Origin: an uncultured Prevotella sp.
GTDB taxonomy: Bacteria; Bacteroidota; Bacteroidia; Bacteroidales; Bacteroidaceae
Assembly: GCA_944321645.1 (NCBI GenBank)
Contig: CALUMB010000019.1
Span: 1-37,713 of the forward strand
Direction: 5' to 3'
DNA: 37,713 nt
Shown here: positions 34,217-37,713 of the stretch, piece after piece
Position numbering within the stretch: the first letter of the stretch is position 1
Layout of the letters: every line of letters starts with the position of its first letter
Program-made: the position numbers and the translations under genes
The notes under the pieces: model-generated
The model's database searches: none
Seen by the model: the letters and a program-made list of their open reading frames with translations, nothing else
What the model was told of the DNA's origin: nothing

Positions 34217-35061
34217 GCAATTTCATAGTGCGCACCATCACTGGCATCTTTTTCGTGGCAGCCGTGGTGGTGAGCTTCATCGACCCACTGGCCATGACGT
34301 TCCTCTTCGCCTTGGTCACTGGGATGACCGTCTGGGAGTTCACCGGGCTTGTAAACCAGCGCAAGGACGTTGACACCAACCGCATGATATGCACCGTGGC
34401 CGGAGTCTATTTCTTCGTGGCGGTAGTAGGCTTCAGCAGCGGCATCACGCCGTCGGCGGTGTTCATCCCCTACCTCATCACCATCATCTACCTGCTCGTG
34501 GCCGAGCTTTACGCCAAAAATCCCGACCCCGTCAGCACATGGGCGCACACCATGATGAGCCAGCTCTACATCGCCCTGCCATTTTCGATGCTCGGCGTGC
34601 TGGCCTTCCGCGCCACCCCGTTCGGCACAGAATATGTTGCCACCATCCCGCTCAGCGTGTTCGTATTCCTGTGGATCAACGACACGGGGGCATATTGCTG
34701 CGGGTCGCTGCTTGGCCGCCACAAGCTCTTTCCGCGCATAAGCCCGGGCAAAAGTTGGGAAGGCTCCGTGGGCGGAGCCGTGTTCGTGGCAGCGGCAGCC
34801 GTGCTGATATGGCACCTCACCGAACTTTACGGCATGAACGAGCTACAGCTCACAGCCTTGCAATGGGTCGGCCTCGGACTCACCGTCACCGTGTTCGGCA
34901 CGTGGGGCGACCTCGTGGAGAGCCTGCTCAAGCGCACGCTCGGCATAAAGGACAGCGGGAAAATCCTCCCGGGCCACGGCGGGATGCTCGACCGCTTCGA
35001 CTCCTCGCTCCTCGCCCTGCCCGCAGCCGTGGTCTACCTCTACACGCTCACGCTGCTGTAA
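34213..35061 (+). CDS. cdsA: Phosphatidate cytidylyltransferase
   Basis: Makes CDP-diacylglycerol from phosphatidate and CTP, the branch point of phospholipid synthesis, in the inner membrane. 282 residues with about eight hydrophobic segments. The CdsA signature is complete: SLLKRTLGIKDSGKILPGHG followed by GMLDRFDS near the C-terminus, and SPGKSWEGSVGGAVF in the middle. Starts inside the ftsH stop (ATGA), so it is co-translated. The operon ends with the hairpin at 35083. Confidence 0.95.
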   Translation: MSNFIVRTITGIFFVAAVVVSFIDPLAMTFLFALVTGMTVWEFTGLVNQRKDVDTNRMICTVAGVYFFVAVVGFSSGITPSAVFIPYLITIIYLLVAELYAKNPDPVSTWAHTMMSQLYIALPFSMLGVLAFRATPFGTEYVATIPLSVFVFLWINDTGAYCCGSLLGRHKLFPRISPGKSWEGSVGGAVFVAAAAVLIWHLTELYGMNELQLTALQWVGLGLTVTVFGTWGDLVESLLKRTLGIKDSGKILPGHGGMLDRFDSSLLALPAAVVYLYTLTLL

Positions 35062-35082
35062 GGCAAACATTCCGAAACACCC

Positions 35083-35117
35083 AAGAGCCTGCCACGGCCA
35101 GACCATGGCAGGCTCTT
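35083..35117 (+). terminator. Terminator of the rsfS-ftsH-cdsA operon
   Basis: AAGAGCCTGCCACGG (35083-35097) pairs with CCATGGCAGGCTCTT (35103-35117) at 14 of 15 positions with a 5-base loop, then CTTGCG. It stands 21 bp after the cdsA stop. Confidence 0.75.
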
Positions 35118-35206
35118 CTTGCGTAAAACAGCCTTATGCTTGGCGATTAATCGCCCACTCCTCTGCCAGAAACGAAAACAACACGAAACCGTAAAGCCCC
35201 AAAAGC

Positions 35207-36958
35207 ATGAACAGCAACGAAAGGACTAACCTCATACGCCGCATCACCGAAATAAAGGGCCTGACCGACAGCGAGCGCAGCACACTGCTTGGCTTGCTCC
35301 GCGAAATCAGGCCGTATGGGCTGGTGTGGGAAGACAAGACAGAAAAAGCGGAAGATCGCCTGCGCAACGAACTGCCCGTACTAACAGAAGTAAAGGAGCG
35401 TGCCGTAATATCCGGCAGCAACGACACGCCAAACCATATCCTGATAGAGGGCGACAACCTCGAAGCCCTCACCACGTTGGCCTACACACACGCCGGGCGC
35501 ATCGATGTAATCTACATCGACCCGCCTTACAACACGGGCAACAGGGATTTTGCCTACAACGACTCGTTTGTAGACCGCGAGGACGAATACAAGCACTCAA
35601 AGTGGCTCTCGTTCATGAATCGGAGGCTGCGCATCGCCAAGCGGCTGCTTTCGGACAAAGGCTTTATTTTCATCTCTATCGACGACAATGAGCAAGCGCA
35701 ACTCAAGCTGCTGTGCGATGAAATATTTGGAGGGCGCAATTTCGTGGCAAGCCCCGTCAGGAGGCGACGCAATTCACAGGCCAACCTTTCGCAGAACATA
35801 TCCACCATCCATGAATATGTGCTAATCTACAGAAAGACAGACTGCGCACTGCTTAACAAGGTAAAGGCCAATATCGATTTAAGCGAATACAAAAACCCGG
35901 ACAACGACCCGCGAGGCCCATATAAGACCATGCCATGCACCAACAAAGGCGGAAGCCGCTATGCCATCACGACACCGACAGGATTGACAATTGAAGACGA
36001 ATGGCGGTTTAAGGAGGAAACTTACAGGGAGTTGGAGGCCGACGGCAGGTTGGTTTTCCCAAAAGGCGGCAACGGCAAGCCACGATACAAATTATTCTTA
36101 CACGAAAAAGAACGGAATGGGGTCATCGACAATAGCTGGTGGGATTTTTTAGAGTCTAACCAAGAAGGGGCCATCATGCTAAAACAAATTGTCGGCGATG
36201 TTTTCAACAATCCAAAACCAGTAGGGCTGATAGCCCACATATTGAAGTTGGGAAGCAGCAAAGATTCCACCATCCTCGACTTCTTTGCCGGCAGCGGCAC
36301 CACCCTCCACGCCACCATGCAACTCAACGCCGAGGACGGTGGCCACCGCCAGTGCATCCTCGTGACCAACAACGAAAACGGCATTTGCGAGAACGTGACT
36401 TACGAACGGAACAAGCGCGTCATCTGTGGCTATACCACCCCGAAAGGTGAGCAAGTGGCAGGGCTGACGGAAAACAACCTGCGCTACTATAAGACCGATT
36501 TCGCCCCCCGCACACGCTCCGTGCAGAATATGCGCCGGTTGGTAAACCTCTCCACCGATATGCTCTGCATCAAGGAAGACCTCTACGCAGAGCAACCCAC
36601 ATTCTGCGGCGAGCGGACGTATAAAAACATCTTCCGCTACTTCGACGACGAGCGGAAGCAAATGCTCGTCATCTACCGCGAAGAAGCGATAGACCACCTC
36701 GCAGAACTCATCTACGGTATGGAGGTAACGGACAAAATCAAGATATACGTTTTCTCCCCCGGCGAAGACCCATGGACAGACTCGTTCGAGCACGTGGCCG
36801 ACAAGGTGGAGCTGTGCGCCCTGCCCGCCGCCATCTACAACGCCTACCTCCGCATACTGCCAAAGAAAAAGGACGCCGCCGCTACACCGGAAAGAGACGA
36901 AGCTGAAAAACCGGTTAACGGAATGTTGAACTTTACGGACAAAAGAGGCGAGGGATGA
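35207..36958 (+). CDS. Type III-like adenine-specific DNA methyltransferase (Mod)
   Basis: A 583-residue DNA N6-adenine or N4-cytosine methyltransferase of the beta type: the catalytic DPPY motif at 105-108 (IDPPYNTGN) comes before the SAM-binding motif at 358-364 (DFFAGSGTT). Size and the C-terminal part (KIKIYVFSPGEDPW, then VELCALPAAIYNAYLRIL) fit the Mod subunit of type III restriction systems. Between the motifs, about residues 185-350, lies the target recognition region, whose DNA is visibly more AT-rich than either side. No complete restriction subunit is seen in the window; what follows is a broken Fic gene and a possible res fragment. It follows the cdsA terminator by 89 bp, with no clear promoter. 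N6-adenine is the more likely product given DPPY. Confidence 0.88.
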   Translation: MNSNERTNLIRRITEIKGLTDSERSTLLGLLREIRPYGLVWEDKTEKAEDRLRNELPVLTEVKERAVISGSNDTPNHILIEGDNLEALTTLAYTHAGRIDVIYIDPPYNTGNRDFAYNDSFVDREDEYKHSKWLSFMNRRLRIAKRLLSDKGFIFISIDDNEQAQLKLLCDEIFGGRNFVASPVRRRRNSQANLSQNISTIHEYVLIYRKTDCALLNKVKANIDLSEYKNPDNDPRGPYKTMPCTNKGGSRYAITTPTGLTIEDEWRFKEETYRELEADGRLVFPKGGNGKPRYKLFLHEKERNGVIDNSWWDFLESNQEGAIMLKQIVGDVFNNPKPVGLIAHILKLGSSKDSTILDFFAGSGTTLHATMQLNAEDGGHRQCILVTNNENGICENVTYERNKRVICGYTTPKGEQVAGLTENNLRYYKTDFAPRTRSVQNMRRLVNLSTDMLCIKEDLYAEQPTFCGERTYKNIFRYFDDERKQMLVIYREEAIDHLAELIYGMEVTDKIKIYVFSPGEDPWTDSFEHVADKVELCALPAAIYNAYLRILPKKKDAAATPERDEAEKPVNGMLNFTDKRGEG

Positions 36959-37485
36959 TGGAAGAGATAAAACAACAACCAAAGAAATCCATCCGCTTCT
37001 TTAATGACCGGGAAGTGCGGGCAGTATGGGATAATGAGAATAACTGTTGGTGATTCTCGGCAACCGATATAGTCCGGGCCATCAATAACGAGCCAGATTA
37101 TACAAAAGCCGGAAACTACTGGCGGTGGCTTAAACGCAAGCTGAAGCAGGAGGGCGTTCAACTCGTGAGTGCCACTCACGGGTTGAAATTTGAAGCACCA
37201 GACGGGAAGTTGCGTGTAGCGGATGTGCTGAATAGTGAGAATGTTACTCTGCTGGCAAAACATTATCCCAACAACAGGGCAAACGAATTTCTTGATTGGT
37301 TTACCTACAGTGACAATACGTTAGACGGCCAAAGTAGGAAAAAGGCCTATCAATTATATGAAAGCGGCCTGTTGCGCACTCTTGAACCCGGTAGTTTGAA
37401 ATGCCTGCAACAGATTCATGCCTATATCTTTGGAGGATTGTATGATTTCGCAGGACAGATACGCACAAAGAACATTTCAAAAGGA
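36955..37485 (+). pseudogene. Broken Bro-N/Fic-type gene
   Basis: Reading from the ATG that overlaps the mod stop (ATGATGG at 36955), 32 codons beginning MMEEIKQQPKKSIRFFNDRE run to an in-frame TGA at 37051-37053. The same frame continues with FSATDIVRAINNEPDYTKAG, NYWRWLKRKLKQEGVQLVSA and later QIHAYIFGGLYDFAGQIRTK. As I recall them, related proteins in Bacteroidetes have a DNA-binding Bro-N-like front and a Fic domain, with Trp at the TGA position (TGG to TGA). The Fic motif HPFxxGNGR is missing because homology stops near 37485, where the frame joins other sequence. Two defects make a working product unlikely. No in-frame ATG follows the TGA. Confidence 0.75.
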
Positions 37486-37591
37486 TGGATTAGCATACCA
37501 ACAAAATGCTGTCGCCAAACTGACCGACAAGGCCATCCGCCTACTTCCCAAAGCGGCTACCAACCGTCGCCTTACCACCGTCAAGTTAGAA
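37481..37591 (+). pseudogene. Possible fragment of a type III restriction subunit (res) N-terminus
   Basis: In the second frame (+1 relative to the Fic frame) the codons from 37481 read KDGLAYQQNAVAKLTDKAIR and LLPKAATNRRLTTVKLE. This resembles, from memory, the start of DEAD/DEAH-type restriction subunits, where an APTGAGKT Walker A would follow at once. Here the next codons read VQLRHRL and enter an inverted repeat. The piece therefore begins and ends abruptly: it lacks its own start and the Walker A. Whether the rest of res lies beyond the window edge cannot be seen. Confidence 0.45.
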
Positions 37592-37602
37592 GTGCAACTC
37601 CG

Positions 37603-37657
37603 CCACCGCCTTCCTCCGCCCTTTCCGCTACGCTCCAAGGGCGGAGGAAGGCGGTGG
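37603..37657. repeat. 21-bp perfect inverted repeat at the end of the window
   Basis: The arms CCACCGCCTTCCTCCGCCCTT (37603-37623, given here as a 21-base landmark and not as coding sequence) and 37637-37657 are exact inverted copies around a 13-base loop. It lies just where the possible res homology stops, so it may mark an inserted small element. The last 56 bases show no gene. Confidence 0.7.
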
Positions 37658-37713
37658 AATCCGGGCATCGGGTCATCCGGCAATACAAAATAAAAAAGGG
37701 AGACCGCCGTCTC

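Noticed and set aside
36955-37713. Recoding of the TGA at 37051 (as Trp or selenocysteine)
   Set aside because: TGA ends other genes in this window normally (for example aguB, rlmN and ftsH), and the gene is also broken downstream, so a nonsense mutation is simpler.

Overview
The window looks like chromosome of a Bacteroidales bacterium, most likely Prevotellaceae (the genus is an inference). Several upstream regions carry the Bacteroidetes promoter form TTTG-N19/20-TAnnTTTG. Type III glutamine synthetase, RlmN next to a DUF4837 lipoprotein and PdxA, and the RsfS-FtsH-CdsA order are all typical of that phylum. Most of the window is GC-rich; about 19.15-26.8 kb is visibly more AT-rich and carries accessory genes.

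Layout. 1-4150: agmatine deiminase (5' cut by the window edge), N-carbamoylputrescine amidase and type III glutamine synthetase, together an agmatine-to-putrescine route that releases ammonia plus an ammonia-assimilating enzyme. 4338-9205: single genes for a DUF554 membrane protein (-), an AEC-family transporter, a FabK/nitronate-monooxygenase-type flavoprotein, an aspartate-dehydrogenase-like protein and an unusual 2-hydroxyacid-dehydrogenase-like protein (-). Two long hairpins built of GGAGTTAA units sit exactly in the two convergent gaps. 9333-14452: a 1253-residue fusion (two glycosyltransferase-like parts, a DUF4922/Ap4A-phosphorylase-like part and a SpoIID/LytB part) followed closely by an AmpG-like permease; this pair is the best candidate for an undescribed system.

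15127-19023: a small lipoprotein, a DUF418 membrane protein (-), an EamA transporter (-) and a DUF3737 beta-helix-like protein (-). 19266-25860, AT-rich: a Wzy/WaaL-like ligase with a TPR-like tail, a DUF2059-like secreted protein, a lipoprotein with a glycine-zipper tail and a transglutaminase-discoidin lipoprotein, all on the minus strand, facing a divergent PAS-LuxR regulator. 26129-26690: a type II toxin-antitoxin pair.

27037-31243: rlmN, DUF4837 lipoprotein, pdxA and a YbhN-type membrane protein. 31720-35061: rsfS-ftsH-cdsA. 35207 to the end: a type III-like DNA methyltransferase, then a Bro-N/Fic gene broken by an in-frame TGA and fused out of frame to what looks like the start of a restriction subunit, ending in a 21-bp perfect inverted repeat. 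No tRNA, rRNA, CRISPR array or complete insertion sequence was seen. Functions are read from motifs and family memory; no database search was run.
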